Assembly (NCBI GenBank): GCA_964515555.1
Contig: CAZEVY010000021.1
Location: 1 to 59,094, forward strand
DNA: 59,094 bases
Origin: CAZEVY01 sp964515555
Lineage (GTDB): Bacteria; Acidobacteriota; Terriglobia; Bryobacterales; Bryobacteraceae
Reading direction: 5' to 3'
A program made the position numbers and the translations under genes. Below the pieces are notes generated by a model, which had not been told where the DNA came from, did no database searches, and was given only the letters and a program-made list of their open reading frames with translations. Below are positions 17,996 through 25,449 of the stretch, in pieces; position 1 is the stretch's first letter; every line of letters begins with the position of its first letter.

Positions 17996-18022
17996 CAGCT
18001 GACTGCTGATAGCTGATCGCTG
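17996..18022. repeat. Dispersed repeat family B
   Basis: CAGCTGACTGCTGATAGC units between the receptor stop and the exosortase promoter; its last TG is the TG of the extended -10 at 18021. Confidence 0.65.
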
Positions 18023-18029
18023 TTAGACT
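18021..18029 (+). promoter_or_regulatory. Extended -10 element TGTTAGACT, possibly leaderless
   Basis: TG-n-TAGACT ends nine bases before the exosortase ATG. A start site about 7 bases downstream of the -10 would put the transcript 5' end at or next to the start codon. The TG is part of repeat B. Confidence 0.4.
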
Positions 18030-18038
18030 AACCTTCAG

Positions 18039-18917
18039 ATGGCCGCCCCGCCGGACGCAATTCCCGCCGAGCCAGCCAGCGAGACCCGGTCCGTCTCGTG
18101 GATACCCGTGGCTTGGTTCGGCGCGCTCCTGGTCGCCCTCTTCTTTCCCGTCCTGGCCGCCATGGTCGGCGAGTGGTCCACCGATGAGGACATGGGACAC
18201 GGCTTCTTCGTCCCCCTCGCCGCCGGCTATGTCGTCTGGCTGCGCCGCGAGCACCTCGCCGCCCTGACGCTGCGCCCCCACTGGATCGGATACCTGGTCC
18301 TGCTGCTCGGCGTCGCCCAAATGTTCGCCGGCGTGCTCGGCGCCGAATATTTCGTCGCGCGCACCGCGTTGCTGGTCGCCTTGGCCGGAATCCTGATCGC
18401 GGTCGGCGGCCTTCCGCTCCTCCGCGAGATGATGTTTCCGCTCTTTCTGCTGGCATTCATGATCCGCATTCCACAGATCGTCTATGGCGAGATCACGCTG
18501 CCGTTGCAGTTGCTCGCCAGTTGGGTCGCCGAGCAGGTGCTTACGCTGGTGGGCATCCCCGTCTATCGCGAGGGTAATGTTCTCGAGCTCGCCAGCCGCA
18601 AGCTCTCCGTCGTGGAGGCGTGCAGCGGCATCCGCTCGCTGCTGTCGCTCGCCTTTCTCTCGCTGGTCTACGGCTATTTCTTCGACCACCGCAATTGGGT
18701 GCGAGTCGTGCTGTTCCTGGCGACCGTCCCCATCGCCGTCACCACCAACGCCGCCCGCGTCAGCATCACCGGAATCCTCTCGGAGGTGAAGCAGGAGTTC
18801 GCCGAGGGCGCCTACCACACCTTCGAGGGCTGGATGGTCTTCCTGGTCGCGATGGTGGCTCTGCTGGCGCTCCACCAGATACTGAACCGCCTGGCGCGCC
18901 GCGGGAGTCCCGGATAA
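18039..18917 (+). CDS. Exosortase (Xrt/EpsH family transpeptidase-like membrane protein)
   Basis: 292 aa with about eight membrane segments. The three residues expected of exosortase/archaeosortase active sites are present: Cys195 in VVEACSGIRSLLS, Arg240 in VTTNAARVSITG and His260 in GAYHTFEGWMV. The opening WSTDEDMGHGFFVPLAAGYV is the usual family signature. Exosortases recognise a C-terminal PEP-CTERM-type tail, cleave it and attach the protein to the cell surface, and are encoded with exopolysaccharide genes. The EpsI gene follows after 3 bp. No protein with a PEP-CTERM tail was seen in the window. Subtype XrtA is suggested by the surrounding FemAB, deacetylase, sugar-transferase and ligase genes. 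Confidence 0.9.
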   Translation: MAAPPDAIPAEPASETRSVSWIPVAWFGALLVALFFPVLAAMVGEWSTDEDMGHGFFVPLAAGYVVWLRREHLAALTLRPHWIGYLVLLLGVAQMFAGVLGAEYFVARTALLVALAGILIAVGGLPLLREMMFPLFLLAFMIRIPQIVYGEITLPLQLLASWVAEQVLTLVGIPVYREGNVLELASRKLSVVEACSGIRSLLSLAFLSLVYGYFFDHRNWVRVVLFLATVPIAVTTNAARVSITGILSEVKQEFAEGAYHTFEGWMVFLVAMVALLALHQILNRLARRGSPG

Positions 18918-18920
18918 ACC

Positions 18921-19571
18921 ATGCTGAATTTTCTGTCCTCCTGGCCTTCGCGCATCGTCACTCTCATCCTGATGCTGGCGATTACCGCCTTTTACGCCTT
19001 CCCCAAGACCGAGATCGTCCCGGAGGCGCGCCCCCTGGCGGCGTTCCCCGCCCAGGTCGGCGACTGGGTGATGACGCGCGAAACCGAGCTCGACGAGGAG
19101 ATCAAGGCCGTCCTCAAGGCCGATGACACGCTGCTGCGCGACTACTCCGGTCCCACCGGCGTCGCCAACCTCTACGTGGCGTTTTTCCGGTCGCAGTCCA
19201 CCGGCGTGGCGCCGCATTCGCCCAAGAATTGCCTGCCCGGCTCCGGCTGGGTGCCGAGCGAATCCGGCATCCATCGATTCGCCATTCCCGGCCGCGCCGA
19301 GCCGATCGAGGTGCAGCGTTACGTGGTCGCCAAGGGCGAGTCGCGCAGCCTGGTCATGTACTGGTATCAGTCCTCGCACCGCATCGTGGCGAGCGAATAC
19401 TGGGCCAAGTTTTATACGGTGGTCGATTCCATCCGCCACCGCCGCAGCGACGCCTCGCTGGTGCGCGTGGTGGTGGGCGTGGGACCCGGCGGCATCCAGG
19501 AGGCCGAGCGCACCGCCCTGGCCTTCATCCACTCGTTCTTTGGGCCATTGAGCGAGTATCTTCCTCACTGA
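18921..19571 (+). CDS. epsI: EpsI family protein, exosortase partner
   Basis: 216 aa. An N-terminal membrane anchor (RIVTLILMLAITAFYAF) is followed by the EpsI domain: FPAQVGDWVMTRETELDEEI, DDTLLRDYSGPTGVANLYVA, the hallmark HSPKNCLPGSGWVP, and VMYWYQSSHRIVASEYWAKFY. EpsI is either fused to or encoded beside exosortases and is needed for exopolysaccharide production in Methylobacillus-type loci; its biochemical role is unknown. Same operon as the exosortase. Its 3' end overlaps by 47 bp the 3' end of the convergent Rep gene, so exosortase operon and replication module abut without a spacer. Confidence 0.88.
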   Translation: MLNFLSSWPSRIVTLILMLAITAFYAFPKTEIVPEARPLAAFPAQVGDWVMTRETELDEEIKAVLKADDTLLRDYSGPTGVANLYVAFFRSQSTGVAPHSPKNCLPGSGWVPSESGIHRFAIPGRAEPIEVQRYVVAKGESRSLVMYWYQSSHRIVASEYWAKFYTVVDSIRHRRSDASLVRVVVGVGPGGIQEAERTALAFIHSFFGPLSEYLPH

Positions 19572-21099
19572 ACGGCGCGTCTTCGCTTCCGAACGGCTGC
19601 ACCGCCTGCCCCGCCTTCATGCGCAGCCGCCATTTCTCGAACGGCGGGACTTCCCTGCCCGCCAGGTCCTCCAGCACCCGCTCCTCGGCCTCGCGCGGCG
19701 ATGTCTGTTTCTCGCGCAGCAGCGCCTCGCGCGTCGAGGCCGGCAGCTCGTCGAACAGCTCCCGCGCCAGTCGGCGACGGAACTGCTCGTATTCCACCAC
19801 CAGGCGCTGCTCTTCGGCGTCCTGGTGACGGCGGAGCGCCGCCTCTTCCAGCTCGCGAAAGCGGCGCCGCGCCGCGTCGTAGGCGTCCATGCCCAGCATC
19901 GCCAGCGCGAGCCCCGGGTCGCGCGCGATCTGGAGCAGCAGCTCGGTCAGCTTCTCGTTTTCGTCGGAGCTGCGCTGGATCTGACAGATTTCCACGCCCA
20001 GCGCCATGCGGTCGAGCAGGTCGCGCCCCGCCTCCCCGCCCGTTTCGATGGCCCGCCGCGCCAGGCCGATCGCAGCCGGCGGCGGCGCCTCCAGCCGCTT
20101 CATCTCCTCCACCAGTCGTGCCGCGCGTCCGAGCGTGTAGAGCTCGCCGCGGTCGCGCGCCAGCGTGCACCATCGGATGGAATCCGCCACGCTGAAGCCG
20201 GCCTCTTCGAGCGCCTTCTGGCAGTAGGCCCGCGTCAGCTCCTCGCCGCCCGCCGCCAGCGCCAGCGTCTTGGCCACCGGCTCGTAGGCCGGATGCCTGC
20301 GAAGCGCCACACGCCATTCGTCGGCAGACACCACGTGCCACGATCCCAGCACCTGGATGCGTTTCAGTTGATCGAAGGCGGGCTCGAGCGTCTGCATCAG
20401 CCGCGAGAAGTACTTCGGCAGAGTGAGAATCCCCAAATGTTCGGTGGCCAGTTGCCGCGCGTCGATGATGAGCGTTTCGGTCTTCTCGAAAGCCAGCACC
20501 AGAAAACGGTAGAGGTGCTTGGCCGTGATGCCGTCCAGCTCCATGTACTTGCCGGCGTCGAGCATGCGGAACAGCCCGCTGTCCATGGCCCGGATGAGCT
20601 TATCGGTCCAGGTGGCCGTGCCCGTGAGCTTGCCGCTGGCGCGGTCGACGGCGATGCTGATCTCCTGAAAAACGTTCAGCCACTTGACCTCTTCCTGGCG
20701 GTCGGTCGAGCTGAGCGCGCGGAATCGCAGCGGGATGAAGCGGTCCATGGCGAGCTTCAGACGCTGGTAAAACTTGCCGTGCACGCTGCCGATATTCAGC
20801 AGTTGCGCCAGCTCCCGTCCGGTGAACGTCACGGTCTTGGCGAAGTTGTGGCGGTAGGTGAGCACGCCCAGCGCAACGAAAATGTCGAGGTCTTGCTCGG
20901 TGGGCAGTCCCAGCTCGTTGTTACCCTGCACCTGCCAGACAACGCGCATCTGTCGTCCGTCGGGAAGCGTCTTGATGCCTTTGATTTCTATCTTGCCGAC
21001 GCGCTTGCCGACGCGCCGCTCGAGGATCGCAAACGGGATCGCCGCCAGATTTTCCTGCTCGACCGACAGGCTAAGCAGCGTGGAAGGCTTCTTGATCAC
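19525..21099 (-). CDS. Plasmid-type replication initiator (RepA/RPA-like, winged-helix)
   Basis: 524 aa, GTG start at 21099, only 74 bp from the first iteron. The N-terminal half has the initiator layout: IPFAILERRVGKRVGKIEI, then LGLPTEQDLDIFVALGVLTY, GRELAQLLNIGSVHGKFYQR (first helix-turn-helix), GTATWTDKLIRAMDSG, and a second winged-helix part beginning LDGITAKHLYRFLVLAF. The C-terminal 200 residues are helical and charged. Rep proteins of this kind bind iterons, open the adjacent AT-rich DNA and load the helicase. Assignment rests on domain pattern and the iterons, not on a search. It reads away from the iterons and probably autorepresses from there. Confidence 0.72.
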   Translation of the reverse strand: MIKKPSTLLSLSVEQENLAAIPFAILERRVGKRVGKIEIKGIKTLPDGRQMRVVWQVQGNNELGLPTEQDLDIFVALGVLTYRHNFAKTVTFTGRELAQLLNIGSVHGKFYQRLKLAMDRFIPLRFRALSSTDRQEEVKWLNVFQEISIAVDRASGKLTGTATWTDKLIRAMDSGLFRMLDAGKYMELDGITAKHLYRFLVLAFEKTETLIIDARQLATEHLGILTLPKYFSRLMQTLEPAFDQLKRIQVLGSWHVVSADEWRVALRRHPAYEPVAKTLALAAGGEELTRAYCQKALEEAGFSVADSIRWCTLARDRGELYTLGRAARLVEEMKRLEAPPPAAIGLARRAIETGGEAGRDLLDRMALGVEICQIQRSSDENEKLTELLLQIARDPGLALAMLGMDAYDAARRRFRELEEAALRRHQDAEEQRLVVEYEQFRRRLARELFDELPASTREALLREKQTSPREAEERVLEDLAGREVPPFEKWRLRMKAGQAVQPFGSEDAPFSEEDTRSMAQRTSG

Positions 21100-21172
21100 T
21101 CACGAACCTTGTTCTCTGTTGTACACGAGTCACACCGCCGCCGCCAGCGATTTATGGTCAAACCCACACCTC

Positions 21173-21374
21173 GCACTTTGGGGAGACACACAACAACCCC
21201 GTCCACGATTCCAGCGAGGTTATCACCGTACTTTGAGGAGACCGACCACGTACTTTGAGGAGACGATGACCGTACTTTGAGGAGACGATCCGGGTACTTT
21301 GGGGAGACGCCTCGCGAACCTTCGGGAGACGGAGGCCGAACTTTCGGGAGACGACGACCGTACTTTGAGGAGAC
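21173..21374 (+). repeat. Iteron array: eight 15-bp direct repeats (candidate replication origin)
   Basis: Consensus GTACTTTGAGGAGAC. Copies start at 21173 (outlier), 21228, 21250, 21272, 21294, 21316, 21338 and 21360; the last seven are spaced exactly 22 bp, so each lies on the same DNA face. Copies at 21316 and 21338 vary as GAACCTTCGGGAGAC and GAACTTTCGGGAGAC; those at 21173 and 21294 have GGGG for GAGG. All are in the same orientation, between two divergent Rep-like genes. This is the textbook arrangement of an iteron-controlled plasmid origin. Confidence 0.9.
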
Positions 21375-21483
21375 AGAATCGCCCATAGACCATTGATGGA
21401 AAAAGTCTTGGAGGTCCCTAGACTTTGTATTAGACTATACTAGACTTAAGAGACACTCAACAACAAAGTGTTGCTGCCTGTCC
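21375..21483. other. AT-richer tract beside the iterons with TAGACT repeats and a small palindrome
   Basis: About 100 bp clearly lower in GC than the surroundings. It has TAGACT at 21419-21424, 21431-21436 and 21441-21446 and the palindrome CAACA-AAG-TGTTG at 21461-21473. Position next to the iterons fits a DNA unwinding element. TTGGAG (21408) and TAGACT (21431) at 17-bp spacing, or TATACT at 21436, could serve as a promoter for the downstream Rep gene. Confidence 0.6.
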
Positions 21484-22995
21484 ATGATTCCTGGGGATGA
21501 AAACGTAGATCGGGTGAAGGATGAAAGTGGTGTCGTTGTCGCGCCACTGAATATTATCCGTACCGAGACGGTACTCTCTCGGCTTCCGATTCACAACCTT
21601 GCCAAGCGTGGAAAGGTACAGATCCACGTCGTCAGGAAGAACGACCAGGGCAAGCTGGATCTGCTATGGGAAGTCTCCTACAGCGAGAAGTACGGGCAGC
21701 CGCGGCAACTGGCGTACAAAGTCGACACGGTGGTCGTAAACCGGCGGATCGATGAAGAAGGACGTCCGCTGCCGAAGCTGCTTCGTCTCGGGAGTCTCTC
21801 GGAAATCTGCCGGCAACTCGGAATCTCAGCCAGCGGAAAAAACCTTCGCGACGTCAAGAACGCAATTCACCAGAACGCCGGCGCCTACATCACCGCGAAG
21901 CTTAGCTATCGCACCTTCGACGGCGGCGAGCGAACACTCGAAGCCGGTTTCACGCGCTACGGCGTCCGGTTCTACGGCGAGCGTCTGCCGGACGGCGGCA
22001 AGGCCGACGGCGTCTATCTGGTGCTCAACGACGACTTCCATGAGGTGCTGAAGAGTGCGCCGGTCCGGCCTCTCAACTACGACTATCTGAAGATGCTCCC
22101 GCCCGCCGCCCAGCGCTTCTACGAGATCATCAGCTTCCGTGTTTACGCGGCCTTCCGCAACGGCGGATCGGTGGCGCGCCTGCTCTATTCCGACTACTGC
22201 ACCTTCTCCGCCCAGCAGCGATACTACGACTACGATCACTTCAAAAAGCAGATGTACAAGGTGCACTGCCATCACACGCGCTCCGGCTACGTCAGCAAGG
22301 TGGAGTATGAACCGGCCACCGACGCCGAGGGCAAGCCCGACTGGATGATGTGCTACACGCCCGGCCCCCGCGCGCGCGCCGAGTACGCCACCTTCTCGCG
22401 CAAAACCAAGCTGGCCGAGGCGAAAGCGCACGTTCTCAACGAGCCGGAAGCCGCGCCGCCGGACCCGGCGCTCGAGGAGTTCACACGGCGCGGCATCTCG
22501 GAACAGCGCGCGCGGCGGTTCGTCGAAAAGATGGCCGCCGGTCAGCCAGTGATCGATCAAATCGAGTACGGCGAGTATCTCATCAGCACGCAGCGGGACA
22601 GCATCCGCAACCGCCCGGGATTCCTGATCTCGCTGGTGGAGAACAACGCCGTCGTGCCCGCCAACTTCGAGACCAGCCGCCTCCGCAAGCTCCGAATCGA
22701 GGCGGAGATGGAGCAAGGGATCACGCGCCTGGACGAGATCGAGCGCGAGCTGCGCTACGAGGAGTACCGGCGGCGTCAGATCGACGCCGCCATTCTGGCG
22801 ATGGATTTCCCCGAGATGATGCAGATCAAAAAAGTCTTGACATTGCAGATACTTAGCGACTGCGAAGAATCGGCCATGTGGCCGAATGATACGCTGGACG
22901 AGGCCGCCGAATCGCTTCTCCGCGCCGAAGCCGCCAAGAGGGCCAAGATGCTTACTTTTCAGGAGTTTTGCGACAAAGGGCCGCCGTGGGTTTGA
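21484..22995 (+). CDS. Second replication-initiator-like protein (winged-helix)
   Basis: 503 aa, divergent from the other Rep gene across the iterons. Residues 20-110 open with PLNIIRTETVLSRLPIHNLAK and LLWEVSYSEKYGQPRQLAYK. A DNA-binding segment follows (GSLSEICRQLGISASGKNLR, DVKNAIHQNAGAYITAKLSY), then NDDFHEVLKSAPVRPLNYDYL and a second winged-helix-like part, PAAQRFYEIISFRVYAAFRN. The C-terminus is a charged helical region (RKLRIEAEMEQGITRLDEIE). The two-domain layout parallels plasmid Rep proteins, and the position supports a replication role: initiator, co-initiator or copy-control regulator. Not recognised as a named family. No clear Shine-Dalgarno before the ATG. Confidence 0.6.
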   Translation: MIPGDENVDRVKDESGVVVAPLNIIRTETVLSRLPIHNLAKRGKVQIHVVRKNDQGKLDLLWEVSYSEKYGQPRQLAYKVDTVVVNRRIDEEGRPLPKLLRLGSLSEICRQLGISASGKNLRDVKNAIHQNAGAYITAKLSYRTFDGGERTLEAGFTRYGVRFYGERLPDGGKADGVYLVLNDDFHEVLKSAPVRPLNYDYLKMLPPAAQRFYEIISFRVYAAFRNGGSVARLLYSDYCTFSAQQRYYDYDHFKKQMYKVHCHHTRSGYVSKVEYEPATDAEGKPDWMMCYTPGPRARAEYATFSRKTKLAEAKAHVLNEPEAAPPDPALEEFTRRGISEQRARRFVEKMAAGQPVIDQIEYGEYLISTQRDSIRNRPGFLISLVENNAVVPANFETSRLRKLRIEAEMEQGITRLDEIERELRYEEYRRRQIDAAILAMDFPEMMQIKKVLTLQILSDCEESAMWPNDTLDEAAESLLRAEAAKRAKMLTFQEFCDKGPPWV

Positions 22996-23006
22996 GCGTA
23001 AGCGCT

Positions 23007-23074
23007 GTTTTACGATGAAGCACACGGCCATAGGCCGCCACACCGCGAGATTGTTTGTGTGCTTCAGCGTAAAC
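23007..23074. other. Long imperfect hairpin between rep gene and recombinase
   Basis: Left arm 23007-23025 (GTTTTACGATGAAGCACAC) pairs with right arm 23057-23074 (GTGTGCTTCAGCGTAAAC) with one bulge and one mismatch; loop about 31 nt. No T-run follows, so an intrinsic terminator is unlikely. The position 60 bp before a tyrosine recombinase gene makes a recombination or resolution site possible (inference). Confidence 0.6.
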
Positions 23075-23132
23075 GGGGGCTGCGGCGAGGCCTGGTAGCA
23101 GAGGGCGGTACGCCGGGCCCGCGCGTACGATA

Positions 23133-24173
23133 ATGAGTCACAACATGGCGAGCTTGCCGTATCCCGGCGGCGGAGGGACGCTCGTGCCGCCCATCCTGGC
23201 TGGACGCGAGACGGCGGCGGTGCGCGAGCGGGTGGAGGGATTCTGCTCCTCGGTGTCGGGCATCTTCGAGGCCTGGGTCGCGCGGCGGCAGTCGCCGCAC
23301 ACCCGGCGGGCCTATCGCGAGGACGCCATGGCGTTCATCCGATTCCTGAACCTGGCCTGGCCCGGCGAGGCCAGCGCGCTGCTTTCGGCCACCATCGGCG
23401 ACGTGCTCGCCTTTCGCGAGCAACTGGTGGAGCGCGGCGCGGCGCCCAAGACGATCAACCGGCGGATTTCGTCGCTATCGAGCTTCTACAAGTATCTGGC
23501 CGCGGCGGCCGCCGAGATGCGGCTTCCGATCACGGTTCCCAATCCCGCGCACGCGCAGTTCATCGCGCGCGAATCGGCCGACGCCCGCCAGGAGACGCGG
23601 GCGCTTTCGGCCACGCGCGCGCGGCAGTTGCTGGGCATGCCCGCGGGCGAATCCGTGATCGACTACCGCGACCGGGCGATTCTGAAGTTCTTCGTCTACA
23701 CGGGGGCGAGGCTGGGAGCGGCGTGCAGGCTGGAGGTCGGCGACTTCCACCAGGACGGCGACCAGGCCACGGTGCGCCTGCATGAGAAGGGGGACAGGCA
23801 TCGGACGATCGGGCTGCACTTCCAGGCGGCGCAGGCGATTCAGGAATACGTCGCGGCGGCGGGCCTCGCGGCGGGGGCGCTGTTCCGGGCGCGCGCGGGC
23901 GGGCGGAGCAGGAAGCTGGCGGGGCGGGCCATGGACGAGGCGTCGATGTACCGGCTGGTGCGCGGATATCTGGAGAGACTGCCGGGGGCGGGCGGGCGCG
24001 TCTACACGCCGCACTCGCTAAGGGCGACGACGGCGACGCTGCTGCTCGACGCCGGGGTCGACATCCGCAAGGTGCAGGAGCTGCTCGGGCACAGGCACAT
24101 CACGACGACGCAGATCTACGACAAGCGGCGGCGGTCGACGGCCGAGAGCGCGTCGCACGACGTGCCGGTGTGA
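23133..24173 (+). CDS. Tyrosine recombinase/integrase (XerC/D-like)
   Basis: 346 aa. N-terminal SAM-like core-binding domain (residues about 35-130: SGIFEAWVARRQSPHTRRAY, SFYKYLAAAA). Catalytic domain from about 155 with all expected residues: Arg193 (VYTGARLGAACRLEV), Lys219 (RLHEKGDRHRTI), His294 and Arg297 (YTPHSLRATTATLLL), His320 (LLGHRHITTTQIY) and nucleophile Tyr329. Enzymes of this type resolve replicon dimers or integrate/excise elements. Beside an iteron origin, a dimer-resolution or maintenance role is likely, but an integrase of an integrated plasmid is equally possible. The hairpin at 23007-23074 lies just upstream. Confidence 0.9.
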   Translation: MSHNMASLPYPGGGGTLVPPILAGRETAAVRERVEGFCSSVSGIFEAWVARRQSPHTRRAYREDAMAFIRFLNLAWPGEASALLSATIGDVLAFREQLVERGAAPKTINRRISSLSSFYKYLAAAAAEMRLPITVPNPAHAQFIARESADARQETRALSATRARQLLGMPAGESVIDYRDRAILKFFVYTGARLGAACRLEVGDFHQDGDQATVRLHEKGDRHRTIGLHFQAAQAIQEYVAAAGLAAGALFRARAGGRSRKLAGRAMDEASMYRLVRGYLERLPGAGGRVYTPHSLRATTATLLLDAGVDIRKVQELLGHRHITTTQIYDKRRRSTAESASHDVPV

Positions 24174-24207
24174 CGTCCACCGGATCACTGAAAGATCAAA
24201 GCTGATT

Positions 24208-24240
24208 GGCCACAGATGGACGCAGATTAACGCAGATAAG
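24208..24240 (+). repeat. Dispersed repeat family A
   Basis: GGCCACAGATGGACGCAG followed by ATTAACGCAGATAAG, 10-bp period, in the spacer between the recombinase and the convergent glycosyltransferase gene. Nothing else is seen in that spacer (24174-24317). Confidence 0.85.
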
Positions 24241-24317
24241 CACACAGAAGGGGATCCGCAGTTGGATTTCAAACCTTTAGGAGCACTCTTTTCAGTCGCG
24301 GTTGCGATGGGACGCCC

Positions 24318-25442
24318 TCACCGATCCGCCTTCTTCCACAGAACCGACTGGCGGCCGGTGAAGCCCTTGAAGAGGCCGACGAGCATCGCGGTCTGGCCTA
24401 GCAGGAAATAAAACGGCGCGTTGAGCAGCGGCGTCGTCCAGCCGGTGACGGCGCGAAAGGCGGAAAGCGCGGCGAGGGCGGCGGCGGCCGCGAGGACGAA
24501 CGGCGCCAGCGGATGAGATGGCGAGGCGGCGGCGAGCGCCACCGCGGCCAGCCCGAGCAACGGCGTCATCCATCGCAGCAGCTTGTGTGAGACAAAGACG
24601 AACCAGAAGGCCAGAGGCGCGCCCATCGGCCAGCCGTTGCCGCGCTTGAGCGACTGCGCCGCGCCGGCGGCGATGCGCACCTTCCGCCGGTACTCCTCGG
24701 CGAGCGACGAGGGGCCGTCTTCCCAGGCCACCGCCTCGGGCACGAAGACCACGCGGCGGCCCTGGCGCACGATCGACATGGGAATCACGAAGTCCTCGAT
24801 GATGGTGTCGTCCGGCGGCGGGAGGTAGAGCTCGCGGCGGAAGGCGTACATGGCGCCGTCGGCGCCCGGCATGGAGTGAATCGACGACGCGAACTCCTGA
24901 AGCGCCCACTCGATCGAGTAATAACTCTCCTCCGACGACGAGAATTCTTCGGTGGTGTTCCTGAGGATGACTTTGCCGGAGGCGCAGCCGATGGCGGGAT
25001 CCTCGAGCGCGGCGACGAGATGGCGGAGCGCGGCGCGGTCGTAGATGACGTTGGCGTCGGAGAGCACGACAATATCCGAGGTCAGCGCCGGGATGACGCC
25101 GTTGAGGTTGGCGACCTTGCCGCGGCGCTCGGGGCGGTCTACCAGCTCGACGCCGCGATCGCGGTAGCGGGCGACGATGGCGGCGGTGGAGTCGGTGGAG
25201 CCGTCGGACACGAAGACGAGGCGGAGGCGGTCGCGGGGAAAGTCGAGATCGAGGGAGTTTTCGAGCTTGGCTTGAATGACGCGTTCTTCGTTGAGGGCGC
25301 AGACGAGGAGGGTGACGGTGGGCGGATTGTCGGAGGCGGGGCCAGCGACGCGGCGTCGTGCAGCGGCGCTGCTCAGGAGGGCAAGCAAAGGATACAGGGC
25401 GAGCGGCCAGGCGATCAACAGGCAGACGGCGGCGAGGATCAT
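24318..25442 (-). CDS. Family 2 glycosyltransferase, membrane-anchored (processive-synthase-like)
   Basis: 374 aa. N-terminal membrane segment MILAAVCLLIAWPLALYPLL, then a GT-A domain: VTLLVCALNEERVIQAKLEN, LVFVSDGSTDSTAAIVARY, the DxD-like VVLSDANVIYDRAALRHLV, GADGAMYAFRRELYLPP and the base region TIIEDFVIPMSIVRQGRRVV. QSLKRGNGW takes the place of the synthase QRRRW motif. Three or four C-terminal membrane helices follow. This layout fits enzymes that both polymerise and extrude a polysaccharide (hyaluronan/cellulose-synthase relatives). The ATG follows the FemAB-like stop by 7 bp, the fourth gene of the minus operon V-U-T. Sugar donor unknown. Confidence 0.82.
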   Translation of the reverse strand: MILAAVCLLIAWPLALYPLLALLSSAAARRRVAGPASDNPPTVTLLVCALNEERVIQAKLENSLDLDFPRDRLRLVFVSDGSTDSTAAIVARYRDRGVELVDRPERRGKVANLNGVIPALTSDIVVLSDANVIYDRAALRHLVAALEDPAIGCASGKVILRNTTEEFSSSEESYYSIEWALQEFASSIHSMPGADGAMYAFRRELYLPPPDDTIIEDFVIPMSIVRQGRRVVFVPEAVAWEDGPSSLAEEYRRKVRIAAGAAQSLKRGNGWPMGAPLAFWFVFVSHKLLRWMTPLLGLAAVALAAASPSHPLAPFVLAAAAALAALSAFRAVTGWTTPLLNAPFYFLLGQTAMLVGLFKGFTGRQSVLWKKADR

Positions 25443-25449
25443 CTCCGGA

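Noticed and set aside
16323..19568. Long open frame of 1081 codons on minus, antisense to the TonB receptor, exosortase and EpsI
   Set aside because: Low-complexity His/Arg/Gly-rich translation typical of a GC-rich shadow frame; the plus strand encodes three recognised proteins.
21173..21374. Iteron array as a CRISPR
   Set aside because: Repeats are 15 bp with 7-bp spacers and no cas genes; fits iterons.
22836..22860. TTGACA box near the 3' end of the second Rep gene as a promoter
   Set aside because: The only -10-like sequence lies about 5 bp away, far too close.
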